A stretch of DNA of 64,000 bases from Chenopodium formosanum (GCA_024500155.1 CM044859.1:48220003-48284002), one strand, 5' to 3'. Counted from the stretch's first letter, positions 9,992-21,325 are shown. A program made the numbers and translations. Notes: a model not told the origin generated them from the letters alone.

Positions 9992-11104
9992 ATGGCCACT
10001 AAAGAAGATATTGAGAACATCAACAAATCCATCGAGGCACTGTCTTCCATGATGCAAACCCTTACCACTAGGGTCACTACCATGGAACAAAACAAGGTCA
10101 CTATTTCCACCCTTGACAAATTAAAAGAGCAAATGAGCAAGATTTCTGAGGATTTTACCTATGTGGAACGGCCTCCCACTCCTTTGGATGTGAAGGACAG
10201 ACTACCTGAAAAGTTCTCCACTGCTGATATTCCAAAGTTCAAGCCCACTGATAATCCAATATTCCATTTGAAGGCGTTCTCTGCTACCATGGCTTTTAAG
10301 AGATTGAACGTAACACTCTTCCCTACGGTGTTCCCTCTCTCCTTAGAACATGCTTGCCAACAATGGTTCTATTCCCTAGATGCCAAGCGTACTACGACTT
10401 GGAAATATGTCACCAAAAGTTTCATGAATCGTTACAAGTGTAACATTCAAACTAAAACTTCTGAACGTGAACTCTCCATTCTCAAACAGAAAGAGAATGA
10501 AGGCTTCACCGCTTATCTGAACAGGTGGAGGGAAACGGCTTCACTCTTGGTAGATCCTCCCAAAGAAAGAGAGATGGTTTGCCTCTTTATTCAAAATCTA
10601 ACTCACAAGTATAGGGAACATCTCAAATTTCTTCCACTGAACACTTTCGAAGCTGTATATGACATCGGCATCAATATCGAGGATGAACTTACAAAGATTG
10701 CTGGTAGTAACAATAATAACACTTGGAAAAACAAGAAGAACGACCATCTTTTTTCTTCGTCTTCTAAGCACGAAAATACTACCAACAATATAAGTCAAGT
10801 TAATCTCAATGAAGTGTTAGCTCTTGATGCTCCATTGCCCAAGAAGAAAAGAACTTACACTCCTTTAGGAATGACTTATGATGTGGCCTTTGATCGCCTC
10901 TACGGTCAAGGCTTGATCACACCTATTGGGCCATTTTCAGAGCCAAAACCTGAAGAAAGGAGCGCCAAATGGAATCCCAATGCCCATTGCAAGTACCATT
11001 AAGGAAGGGGCCACACTACTAAGCAATGTTGGAATTTGAAGGACGTCATTCAAGACTTGGTGGATGCAAACAAACTTCCTGTCCCTCCAGGCGGCAAGAA
11101 GTAA
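9992..11104 (+). pseudogene. gag: Gag polyprotein of element A, one nonsense codon
   Basis: Retrotransposon capsid-type gag of the plant Ty3 (Tat/Ogre-like) kind. The frame starts MATKEDIENINKS and has a short N-terminal helical or coiled-coil stretch (about residues 5-50). The Retrotrans_gag capsid region follows (about residues 90-215, with FMNRYKCN, LSILKQKENEGF and YLNRWRETASLL), then an Asn/Ser-rich linker (about 240-270). The C-terminal knuckle is C-X2-H-X4-H-X4-C. A TAA at 11000-11002, where copies B, C and D read CAA, stops the frame at codon 337, three residues after the first knuckle Cys; the original stop is at 11102-11104 (370 residues). Leaky reading or a defective product is possible. 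It would assemble particles and package the RNA, with enzymes supplied by another element. Confidence 0.9.
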
Positions 11105-12329
11105 TGAACACAAGGCGCACATCAGATCCTTTGTGCAAGATTTCATGATTTCTTTTTTGTCATTCATCTCCATTTCCCCATTCATGTCTAGCATAGGTTT
11201 TCCATTTCAAATTTTTATATGTCTCATGTATTTCGTTCACCTTTTCCATTAATAAAATGAGCAAATTTCCTTTACATCTCGATCTTAGCATTTTTCATTC
11301 ACTCATTCTCAAAAAAAAAAAAAATATATATATATATAAAAAATCAATTACCAAACTAAACACAAGGTACACCAATGACTTGAGGCACCTTTGCAACCCT
11401 GTCATTCCCTGTTAACCATTCAATCACATTCCATTTCTTCATCAACCACTTTGAGCCTCGTCTAACGTTTGGCCTTCATTTCTTCAGCACACATTCACTT
11501 AACCCTGGGATTGGAAGATGTGTAATTGTATAACATTCAAAAAGCAAGTAAAAAAAAAAAAAAAAAACAGCAAAGCAACAATAAAACAATGTCTAAGGGC
11601 AAGTGTTCCAATGTCTTTGATATGAACATGTCTCAAATTGCGTCTCTCATCGAGTGTGCTTGATACCGTGCCTGAGAAACATGAATGCTAAGTGAGTGAT
11701 GGACCGCATGATCTGAGATTGCCTACATTGATTCAAAAGAATGAAAAAAAATGAAAAGCTAAAAAAAAAAAAAGGAAAAAAAAAAAGAAAAAAACTTGCA
11801 AAGTCCAAATTTTCAAATACACAATTACACATCTTGGGGGCTTCTCTCGGGTCTTGAGCCTTTTACCCCTTTCTTCCTTAAACCTTCAGCTTAACCACAT
11901 TACAACCCTTGAAAGACCTCTTTGAGGTGTACACACACTTGTGCAAAGTTCGGTTAGAGCTACGTTCGGCCTGATTCCTAACGGATACGTAGGCAACCTC
12001 ACATCGAGGTGCGGCCACATTCATATTCATATCCATGCATGATCGGGTCAAAGAATATCCAATGCTTACCCCTACCCATTTAGAGCTAGACTTGGGGCTT
12101 GAACCCGCATCATTTAGCCTACCTAGCCTAAAGAGTCATCATCTTTGACTCTTCTCACATCTATTTCCATCACCATAACCCTTGCAGCTATCCTTAGTAT
12201 CACATTCACACACTTCACTAACACATACATATCCATATCACCTTTCCTTCTCAGAACCTTCTATCATGAAATCTTACTTCAACGATGCGCATGTTTTGTC
12301 ATCTTTCAAGACAACATCAAAAGAGACAT
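11105..12329 (+). other. Post-gag non-coding region of element A
   Basis: No pol follows gag; the region is rich in A and T runs. A conserved block at about 11925-12050 has the hairpin ACCTC-TTT-GAGGT and the phrase GATTCCTAACGGATACGTAGG, which I recognise as common in plant Tat/Ogre-type repeats. All four gag-bearing T1 copies keep this block, which suggests a role in cis. Confidence 0.75.
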
Positions 12330-12590
12330 TGTATACTTGCCTAGCTTCTAGACCTAAGCAATGTTCATTGTTTCATACATCGCATATTGTGCTTAGCTCC
12401 TTGACCTATGTGACATTCGTTATGCGATACTCATCGATCACTTCATCTGTATACGTGCTTAGCTTCCAGACCTAAGTGACGTTAAAGATCGCCTCTTTAC
12501 ACCATATATGATGCTTAGCTCCATGACTTAAGTTCATTCATCTATCGTGTCACATGATGTAATTGTCCTTGGCCTCCTGGCCTAAGAACA
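12330..12590 (+). repeat. Dispersed CTTAG/CTAAG hairpin repeats (element A)
   Basis: Five degenerate units, roughly 55-70 bp apart, carry CTTAG, a 9-nt loop and CTAAG (for example around 12460). Loops vary (CTTCCAGAC, CTCCTTGAC, CCTCCTGGC). Stems have drifted in some A units but are intact in D. Equivalent runs: 18700-18710 plus 28295-28590 (B), about 22020-22280 (C), 32700-32970 (D). Confidence 0.75.
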
Positions 12591-12852
12591 TGCATCATGC
12601 ATACATTATTTTCAGGACAATCAATTCAATCCATACGATTCATTTCGTCTTGCTCAAGGAGGAAGTTCAAAATTTCTTCCCTTTTTCATTATTTTCTTTT
12701 GGGGAAGTTCAAAAAAATTTTCAAAATTTTTATCGAGGGAAGTTCAAAAACAAAACTTCATTTTTCACGTCTTTCTTTTTCGGGAGAAAGTCAGTACCTT
12801 TCACTCGTCTCATGACAAACATGATGGAAAATTTTTGCTTTTGCATTTTCTG

Positions 12853-12911
12853 TTGCTTGTGTCTCCACACACACACTCAAACTATACACACACAATCACA
12901 AGTCATACACA
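12853..12911 (+). repeat. CA-rich simple repeat
   Basis: CACACA-rich stretch just before the 32-bp array. Longer (CA)n is found at the same site in B (28866-28900) and D (antisense, 32397-32432). Confidence 0.75.
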
Positions 12912-13006
12912 TGTCTTGTCATGTCAAGTCAAACTTGGTCAAGTCAGTTGGTCAAGTCAATCACAGTATATACGAGTCCCTTGGCAAATTTTATTTTGCA
13001 GGTCTC

Positions 13007-13294
13007 ATCTACAGCCCACGTCCGGAGACAAGCGGGCCATTTACAACCCACGTCCGGGGACAAGCGAACCATCTACAGCCTACATCTGGGGACAAGCGAA
13101 CTATCTACAGCCCACGTCTAGGGATAAGCAGACCATTTAGAGCCCACGTCCGGGGACAAGCGGACCGTCTACAGCCCACGTTTGGGGACAAGCGAACCAT
13201 TTACAACCCACGTTCGGGGACAAGCGAACCAGCCACAGCCCACGTCCGGGGACAAGCGGACCATCTACAGCCAACGTTCGGGGACAATCGAACC
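13007..13294 (+). repeat. 32-bp hairpin tandem array, 9 units (element A)
   Basis: Nine consecutive 32-bp units. Each contains a 5-nt arm, the 8-nt loop GGGACAAG (or a close variant) and a complementary arm. The arms differ between units yet often still pair: GTCCG/CGGAC, GTTCG/CGAAC, GTTTG/CGAAC (G-U) and GTCT/AGAC. Because 32 is not a multiple of three, three forward frames stay partly open through the array; I do not regard these as genes. Copy numbers elsewhere are 8 (B), 7 (C) and 2 (D). Confidence 0.95.
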
Positions 13295-13353
13295 ACCATC
13301 ATTTCATGACACAAGGTTCTCGATACACAGAGACTTGCAATCTCATCATCTGT

Positions 13354-13650
13354 CGACTTTCCTCAAGCATGGAAAGTATTATCCGGTGGATTTCTTCAAG
13401 CATAGAAAACCGCCAAATTCCTTTGTCGGCTTTCCTCAAGCATGGAAAGCATTACCGGTGGATTTCTTCAAGCATAGAAAAACGCCAAAATCATATGTCG
13501 ACTTTCCTCAAGCATGGAAAGTGTCATCCAGTAGGTTTCTTCAGGCTTAGAAAGCTACCAAACTCATCTGTCGGCTTTCCTCAGGCATGGAAAGCATTTC
13601 AACAAACGTCATCCGGTGGATTCCTTTAAGCATAGGAAGCTACCAAACTC
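13354..13650 (+). repeat. About 73-bp two-hairpin tandem array, 4 units (element A)
   Basis: Each unit has two hairpins with the same 8-nt loop TCAAGCAT: a short one, CTTTCC/GGAAAG, and a longer one with inner stem TTTCT/AGAAA and outer stem GGTGG/CCGCC or GGTAG/CTACC. Changes in one arm are often matched in the other; for example TTCCT/AGGAA in the last unit. Confidence 0.95.
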
Positions 13651-13745
13651 ATTTGTCACCGATACACTTGTGTCAGATACGCATTCTATCCCTTTACTCT
13701 TTTATCTGTAGAACTAACATTTTTCTGCAGGTATCGGCGTATACA

Positions 13746-13781
13746 GAATGATTTAGGATCGCAGAACGTCTTAAATCATTC
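13746..13781 (+). other. Hairpin upstream of the purine tract (element A)
   Basis: Perfect 10-bp stem GAATGATTTA / TAAATCATTC with a 16-nt loop. In C and D one position changes so that the sense RNA would have a G-U pair, keeping the stem. Confidence 0.8.
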
Positions 13782-13842
13782 ATCGTCCTTATCGACTACT
13801 TTGACTATCGCTTTCGAAAGTGACGTTTCTACAAACTCAGTC

Positions 13843-13852
13843 AAAGTGGGGG
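13843..13852 (+). other. Polypurine tract of element A
   Basis: AAAGTGGGGG four bases before the 3' LTR, the usual site of plus-strand DNA priming. The same tract is found in C (20886-20901, antisense) and D (31388-31403, antisense). Confidence 0.85.
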
Positions 13853-13856
13853 CTTC

Positions 13857-15887
13857 TGTAGACACCTAAAAATGTCTCCCCAAGACCAAACCCGATGATG
13901 AACAACCTTTCACCGCCATTATTGGTCGGGTTGAGTATTTAATCTTGGAGTGCTTAAATCCATATTTCCATTTCATAAACCAACCCAACTTCTAGCCCAT
14001 TTCCCCAAACCATAACTTCTTTTCCACTTTTCGTGCCATTAAACCCAAAATAATTCATTTCGTGTCCTTTAAAATAATTCATTTCGTGTTTTTTTTATAA
14101 AAACATTTAATCCAGTTTATTTTGGTCCATAATCTGGGTCCAATGGTTGAATATTTGGATGGGGTTTGAAAAGAGATTTCCAACGATATATTATAAGCCT
14201 AAATCCGAGTTATAACGGATAAGTTATGGCCAAAATATTCAACTGAGCCTAAACCGAACCTAAGCCCACCTTACCTACGACCCAATGATCATGTGGAGGG
14301 TCCAAATTATTTAATCCCATTCTTAAACCAATTAGGATTGATTATAAGCTTCTATAAGTTTCTAAAAGATCCTAATTATCCTTTTTGAAAAGATAAGATT
14401 AAAGAGTTTGAAATTGAATAAAACTCTTTTTTTTTTTTAATGTCCTAATTCTATCCGAATTGAAAGATGTTCAAAGATAGACAAATATGAATTTCGTGCC
14501 TCATAGTTTTTATCCAAATTTTATATGTTTGGATATCCCTTGAAATTATATTTTCAATGATATATTATAATATCAATTCCGAGCTATAACGGAAAAGATA
14601 TGAATAAAATGTCAAACTCTATCCAAAACTGACACCGTCTCACTATTTCAGCCATATCTTTACTTCTACAAAATATTTTAATCTGATTCTGATTGGGTTA
14701 GAAATTAGACTTCAAGATCTTTCCAACTATATCTTATTCATCTTATTTTGATTTTTGGATCAAAAAATATGATAAAAACAAAAACCGCAAAAACTGCTGT
14801 CCATCGCAAGAGTTTTATCCGATTCGAATTCTTATCTTTTCTTGATTCGACCCCTCTTTTTTCTTTATAAATAGAGATCATATCACCCATTTTTCAAATA
14901 TCAACAAGCTTGATCATAAAATAATTCTCTTCTCCCTCTTTTAGCCTAAATACTAGCCATCTTATTATCTCAAAATACTTCCCCTAATTAAGCACTCCAA
15001 GGAGTTCATACAATACCCAAAGTTCTATACTTAAACCAAGGCGTGAAAGGTATAACTAACTGAGGGTTTGGACCAAATCAAATATATATTTATTTAATTT
15101 TATTTCAATTAGATTTATATTTTTATTGAAGTTACTAACAGTTTATTCATGATGTAGCAATTCAAGGAAGCACGGAAAGTGAGTAATTAATCACTTAATT
15201 ACTCTTATTTTTATTCTTGTTGCTAGTATCATGATTAGGTTTATTATTATTTGGTTTGATTAACGTTATTATGGTTAAATTGCTTCCAATATTTATGTTT
15301 ATTCTATTATTTTTATGATCACCATATTGCATGTTTAAAGGGAATATGTATCTGAAAATCACGACTAATAAGATAATTTGGACAACCGGTTTAGGTTCCT
15401 TTTAATCTTGTTAATTAATTCAAGTGATCACAAATATTTTAGAATTATGTGTTGCATTAATATTTAACCAAGTTAGCCTAATAATAGTTTGGAGAAAATT
15501 GAATCTTTGTTTGTATGCCTTTGAGATCACAGGAATCATTTTTCACTATAAGTATCGAGTAGAGGCCAATATGGGTGAATGTGACTCCATGACTCACTTT
15601 GTACCATCATCCTCGATCCTCCTTTCGTGGTTCCGAACAATATGGAGTTAGTAATCTCATGGATTATGAATGGGGTGTAACCTTCACGGGTCAATCGTTG
15701 TCCCTTAATCGTGGTTGCCTTTTATGATCCGTGAACGGTTTACCAGTTCCTTAAAAACTTGTTGGCGGCTCCCTACTTTCCTTGTCCCTAATCGTGTCCC
15801 TAATCGTATGTCAATTCCCACTTCCTATGAGTGCCAAGCATATTCACAACATGCTTTAACGTAGGCGCACTTCAAGCAACGCCTACA
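13857..15887 (+). repeat. 3' LTR of element A
   Basis: 2031 bp, near-identical to the 5' LTR. The extra length includes a local duplication of about 25 bp (AAAATAATTCATTTCGTGT repeated at 14046-14090). TATAAATAG at 14866-14874. Confidence 0.95.
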
Positions 15888-15892
15888 CATGG

Positions 15893-16423
15893 CAATCAGT
15901 ACCGTGTCACGACGTCCTATACCACGCCACAGTGCAAGTTTGCCGTGTCACGACAGTTGCACCGCGACACGGTGCCGAAGTTTAAGTCCAGTCAGCCCCT
16001 ATTTTGGTCTTCCGTGCTAATTTGGTCCGCGTATCAGTCATTTTGGTTATTGTTCACATGTCTAACCATATGACCATACCACGATTCTTATAACATCACT
16101 TAATCACTCACGAGTCTAGTATTAGTCCACACACTTTCTTTATTTTTCGATTCGAGTCGTGCACCATGTCGTTTATGATCGTATACTAGGTTCATGCCCC
16201 ATCTTTTCCATCGTAATAAAATATGAGTGGTGTTTTTCTCACCTGTTTTCAAATGTCTATTTTTTTTCCTTTCCTTGCCTATCTTAAGCAATGAGTCAAA
16301 CAATTAAGTGAATTGTTTTATTTCAGTACTTGGTCAAGGAGCAGGGGTAGATTAATATAGTTCGAGTCATTACCGCAACTATCTCTTAGGCGTTCACCTT
16401 CAAACTAATTTTAGTTTATTCCA
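15893..16423 (+). other. Leader of element B, part 2
   Basis: Continues the B leader after element A. Decayed GC dyads at 15900-15975 (CCGTGTCACGA, CCGCGACACGG) match the cluster cut by A's insertion. The last 150 bp resemble the A leader just before gag. Confidence 0.8.
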
Positions 16424-17535
16424 ATGGCTACTAAGGTAGACATTGAGAACCTCAACAAGACCATCGAGACACTCGCTGCCATGGTATAAACGCTCACAAC
16501 TAGGGTCACTACCATAGAACAAAACAAGGTCACTGTTTCTACCCTTGACAAATTGAAGGAACAGATGCACAAGATTTCTGAGGATTTCACCTATATGGAA
16601 CAACCTCCCACTCCTTTAAATGTGAAAGACAGACTCCCTGAAAAGTTCTCCACTACCGATATTCCAAATTTCAAGCCTACTGACAATCCAATATTCCATT
16701 TGAAGGCGTTCTCTACAACCATGGCTCTTAAGGGATTGCACATAACACTTTTCCCTATGGTGTTCCCTCTCTCCTTAGATCATGCTTACCAACAATGGTT
16801 TATTCCCTAGATGCCAAGCGTACTGCGACTTGGAAAGATGTCACCGATATTTTCATGAATCTTTACAAGTGTAACATTCAAATTAAAACTTCTGAACGTG
16901 AACTCTCCATTCTGAAGCAGAAAGAGAATGAAGGCTTCATCGCTTATCTAAATAGGTGGAGCAAAATGGCTTCACTCTTGGTAGATCCTCCCAAAGAAAG
17001 AGAGATGGTTTGCCTCTTTATTTAAAATATGACTCACAAGTATAGGGAACATCTTAAATTTATTCCATTGAACACTTTCGAAGCTGTATATGACATCGGC
17101 ATCAATATCGAGGATGAGCTAATAAAAGATGCTGGTATTAACAATAATAACACTTAGAAAAACAAGAAGAACGACCATCCTTCTTCTTCGTCATCTAAGC
17201 ACGAGAATACTACCAACAATATAAGCCAAGTTCATCTCAATGAAGTGTTAGCTCTTCATGCTCCATTGCCCAAGAAAAGAAGAGCTTACACTTTTGTAGG
17301 AATAACTTATGATGCAGACTTTGATCGCCTTTACGGTCAAGTCTTGATCTCACTTATTGGGCCATATCAAGAGCCAAAACCTGAAGAAAGGAGCGCCAAA
17401 TGGAATCCCAATGCCCAAATCAATTACCATCAAGGAAGGGGCCACACTACCGAGCAATGTTGGAATTTGAAGGACATCATTCAAGACTTGGTGGATGCAA
17501 ACAAACTTCCAGTCCCTCCAGGCGGCAAGAAGTAA
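16424..17535 (+). pseudogene. gag: Gag of element B, multiply broken
   Basis: Same gag as in element A, starting MATKVDIENLNK and ending GGKK. Defects visible here: TAA at the 22nd codon or so (ATGGTATAAACG), a one-base deletion near 16798 (CAATGGTTTATTCCC where A has GGTTCTATTCCC), TAA at about 17022, and TAG at about 17155 where A has TGG. The C-terminal part is open from 17245 to the stop, but the first zinc-knuckle Cys has changed (AQINYH where A has AHCKYH). Most stops are explained by C-to-T or G-to-A changes. This fits the oldest copy in the nest. Confidence 0.9.
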
Positions 17536-18710
17536 TGAACACAAGGCGCACAACAGATCCTTCGTGTGTGATTCCATGATTTCTTTTTTTTTTTTTATTT
17601 TTTTTTATTTTTATCATTCATCTCCATTCCCCCATTCATGTCTAGCATAGGTTTTTCATTTCAAATTTCTATATGTTTCATGTGTTTCGTTCACCTTTTC
17701 CATTTATTAAAATGAGCATATTTCCTTTACATATCGATCATAGCATTTTTCATTCACTCATTAAAAAAAAAAAAAAAATCAATTACCAAACTAAACACAA
17801 GAGACACCAATGACTTGAGGCACCTTTGTTACCCTGTAATTCCTCATTAACCATTTAATCGCATATTCATTTCTTCGTCAACCACTTTTAGCCTCGTCTA
17901 ACGATTGACCTTATTATTTATTCAACCCAAATTCACTTAACCTTGGGATAGGAAGGTGTGCAATTTGTGTAGTAGTAGAAAGCAAGTTTAAATTAAAAAA
18001 AAAAGAATAAGTAAAAAAATGAGTAAATAAAAAAACAATGTCTAAAGGCAGGTGTTCCAATGTCTTCGATATGAACACGTCTCAAATTGCATCACTTATT
18101 GAGTGCTTGGTACGATGCTTGAGAAACATGAATGCTAAGTAAGTGATGGACCGCATGATATGAGATTGCCTACATTACAACCCTTTCTTCCTTAAACCAT
18201 CAGCTTAACTACATTACAACCCTTGAAAGACCTCTTTGAGGTGCACATACACTTGTATAAAGTTCGATTAGAGCTACGTTCGGCCTGATTCCTAATGGAT
18301 ACGTAGGCAACCTCAGATCGAGGTGCGGCCACATTCATATCCACATTCATATTCACATTCATATTCACATTCATATTCACATTCATATTCATATCCATGC
18401 ATGATCGAGTCAAAGAATATCCAATGCTTATCCCTACCCATTTAGAGCTAGACTTGGGGGCTTGAACCCACATCACTTAGCTTACCCAATCTAAAGAGTA
18501 ACCATCTCGACTCTTCTCACATTTCTTTCCATCACCATAGCCTTTGTAACCTCGCCTTAGTATCACTTTCACACACTTCTTTCACACATACATAGCCATA
18601 TCATCTTTCCCTTAGGAACCCTTTATCATGAAATCCTGTTTCCCTACCGCGCATGCTTCATCATCTTTCAAGACAACATACATTAAAAGAAACATTGTAT
18701 ACTTGCTTAG
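17536..18710 (+). other. Post-gag non-coding region of element B, part 1
   Basis: Homologous to 11105-12340 of A. Contains the same conserved block (GATTCCTAATGGATACGTAGG near 18280) and a copy-specific expansion of CATTCATATTCA at 18331-18398. Ends at CTTAG (18706-18710), the target duplication of element C; B resumes at 28295. Confidence 0.85.
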
Positions 18711-20885
18711 TGTAGGCATCGTTCAAAGTGCGCCTACTCTAAGCATGTTGTGAATATGCTTTGCACTCATAGGAAGTGGGAATTGACATCACGATTAGGG
18801 ACAAGGAAAGTAGGGAGCCGCCAACAAGTTTTTAAGGAACTTGTAAACCGTTCTCGGATCATAAAAGGCAACCACGATAAGGGACAACGATAGGCAACAA
18901 CGATTCACCCGTGAAGGTTACACCCCATTCATAATCCATGAGATTACTAACTCCATATGGTTCGGAACCACGAAAGGAAGATCGGGGATGATGGTACGAA
19001 GTGAGTCATGGAGTCACATTCGCCCGTATTGGCCTCTACTTGATTCTTATAGTGAAAAGTGATTCATGGGATCTCAAAGGCATACAAACAAAATATTCAA
19101 TTTGCTCCAAACTATTATTAAGCTAAATTGGTTGAATATTAATGCAACACATAATTCTAAAAAATTAGTGATCACTTCAATTAATAACAAGATTAAAAAG
19201 GAACCTAAACCGGTTGTCCAAATTATCTTATTAGGCGTGATTTTCAATTACATATTCCCTTTAAACATGCAATATGGTGATCATAAATAATAAATAATAG
19301 AATATACATTAATATTGGAAGCAATTTAACAATAATAGCGTTAGTCAAATCAAATATAAATTAACCTAATCATGATACTAGCAATATAAAAATAAAATAA
19401 GAGTAATTAAATTAATTAATTACTCACATTCTGCGCGTTCCTTTAAATTGCTACATCATGAATAAACTGTTAGTAACTTCAATAAAAATAAATCAAATGG
19501 AAATTAAATTAAATTAAAAGTAGAGTTGATTTGGTCCAAACCCTCATTTATTTATACTTTTCACTCCTTGGTTTAAGTATATAACTTTGGGTATTGTATG
19601 GACTCCTTGGAGTGCTTAAGGGAAGAATGGTGTAATTAGGAATATAGGTTTAAGGCTTAGAATATGAGAGAGAGAGAAGAGAATAATTTTTGGTGTAAAA
19701 GAGAGAAAGAGAGAAGGATTTCATGCCCCGAACTGCAGAAATGAGAGTCTTATTTATAGGCAAATTGAGTAAAGGGAACACGCGGAACCTTAAAAAGATA
19801 AAAACCCTAAAAAGATAAAAACCCTAAAAATTAACACCGCGACACGACAGAAAACACCGCGACACGGTGCCAGGCAGTGTCAGACGGGGAAAGGCGCCGT
19901 TAGACGGGGGAAAATCCCGTGACGCGGTGGACAACTGGAGTGACACAGGAAATATTTGACCTACGGGAAGTGAAAACGCGTGAAGGGTTTACGAGGAAAA
20001 GACACGAGAAAATTCCGTGACACGACACACGTACCGTGACACGACACTTTCAAACGTGGTACAGTACAGTACACCATGTCACGGTATAGGAAAACGCGAA
20101 AATTACACGGAAAAAGCTCTATGACACGGTGAGACAACAGCAGGTACCGTGTCACGGCAGTAGGTACCGTGCCACGGTGGAATTTGACGCAAAAAAGCTT
20201 CAAAAATGGCACCATGACACGATGTATAGTACCATGTTATGACACCAGGCACCGTCAGACGGGGCACACTCCCGTGACACGGTGCTTTTGCACTGTGCTC
20301 GGTGATTCTAGTTTTCTACCCGTTTTAAAAATCAACATAACTTTTGATCCGTAACTTGGAATAAGGCAGTTAATATATCATTGGAAATCTTATCAAGTCT
20401 TCTTTCAAAACCAATTAGAATCTGGTCAAAATGATTTGTATATTTTATGATACAGCCGTTTTAGTGGAAGGGTGTTGGTTTTGGGCCGAGTTTAGTGTTT
20501 TGCTCATATCTTTTTCGTTATAGTTCGAAATTGGGCTTATGATATATGGTTGGAAAGCTCTTTTCAAGCCCCATCCAAATATTAAAACATTGGTCCCAGA
20601 TTATGGACCAAAATAAACTGGATTAAACGTTTCTATAAAAAGGACACGAAATGAATGATTTTAAGGGACACAAAATGAATTATTTTGGGTTTAAAGGCAC
20701 AAAAAGCGGAAAACAAGTTAAGGTTTAGGGAAATGAGCTAAGAAATGGGTTGATTTATGAAATTTATTGGATAGAACATGGATTTTTGCACTCTAAAGAT
20801 TAAATACTTAACCCGACCAATAATGGCAGTGAAAGGTTGTTCATCATCGGGTTTGGTTTTGGGGAGTCAATTTTTGGTGTCTACA
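18711..20885 (-). repeat. 3' LTR of element C
   Basis: 2175 bp, TGTAGGCATCG to GGTGTCTACA on the plus strand. TATAAATA (minus) at 19751-19758. Repeated AAACCCTA (telo-box-like) elements lie between the TATA box and the dyad cluster at 19835-20290. Confidence 0.95.
19835..20290. repeat. GC-dyad cluster in U3 of the C 3' LTR
   Basis: About a dozen intact or decayed copies of CCGTG-N-CACGG, CCGCGACACGG and CCGTCAGACGG. The matching cluster in the 5' LTR is at 27243-27700. Copies differ in integrity between the two LTRs. Confidence 0.8.
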
Positions 20886-21100
20886 GAAGCCCCCACTTTG
20901 AATGAGTTTGTAGAAACGTCTGTTTTAAAAACGATAGTCAAATTAGTCGATAGGGACGGAGAATGATTTAAGACGTTCTGCGATCCTAAATCACTCTGTA
21001 TACGCCGATAATTGTAGAAAAATGTTAGTTCTACAGATAAAAGAGTAAAGGGATAGAATGCTTATCTAACACCAGTGTATCAGTGACAAATGAGTTTAGT
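20886..21100 (-). other. Purine tract and pre-tract hairpin of element C
   Basis: Antisense purine tract GCCCCCACTTT at 20889-20899, then the region with the hairpin GAATGATTTA/TAAATCACTC (20962-20997 on the plus strand; G-U in the sense RNA). Confidence 0.75.
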
Positions 21101-21104
21101 AGCT

Positions 21105-21325
21105 TCCTATGCTTGAAGGAATCCACCGGATGACGTTTTGTTGAGATACTTTCCATGCCTGAGGAAAGTCGCTGATGAGTTTGGTAGCTTTCTATGCTTG
21201 AAGAAATCTACCGGATGGTACTTTCCATGCTTGAGGATAGTCGACATATGAATTGATGGTTTTCTATACTTGAAGAAACCCACCGATAATACTTTCCATG
21301 CTTGAGGAAAAACTTATCTAATAAG
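21105..21325 (-). repeat. 73-bp hairpin array, 3 units (element C)
   Basis: Three two-hairpin units in antisense. The second long hairpin, GGTAGCTTTCT / AGAAATCTACC around 21190-21220, has a single mismatch at the position that is C-G in D and A-T in B. Confidence 0.9.

Larger units (their letters stand above)
6456..15887 (+). mobile_element. Element A: complete gag-only LTR retrotransposon (T1, TR-GAG type)
   Basis: A 9432-bp element with two LTRs (6456-8445 and 13857-15887), primer site, leader, gag, long non-coding 3' region and purine tract, flanked by CATGG (6451-6455 and 15888-15892). It was inserted in the leader of element B. No protease, RT, RNase H or integrase is present, which matches terminal-repeat retrotransposons with a gag domain. 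Gag has a single nonsense codon. The LTRs are near-identical by eye apart from small indels, so the insertion is fairly young. The LTRs and leader lack GC dyads, unlike C and D. Confidence 0.95.

Noticed and set aside
11310..11340. Possible origin or AT-rich regulatory element
   Set aside because: Only a run of A and TA repeats in non-coding retrotransposon sequence; nothing else supports it.
13007..13294. CRISPR-like array (32-bp repeats)
   Set aside because: Units are directly adjacent without unique spacers, in a plant retrotransposon; a tandem repeat.
12563..13309. Open frame of 248 codons, with overlapping frames on the same strand through the 32-bp array
   Set aside because: The frames stay open because the 32-bp unit lacks stops and shifts phase at each repeat; similar frames appear in any orientation or copy where the array is long and vanish in D. 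No start context, no domain, no conservation of one frame.
18192..18476. Met/Asn repeat peptide (MNVNMNVN) on the minus strand
   Set aside because: Produced by the CATTCATATTCA microsatellite in B; absent in A, C and D.
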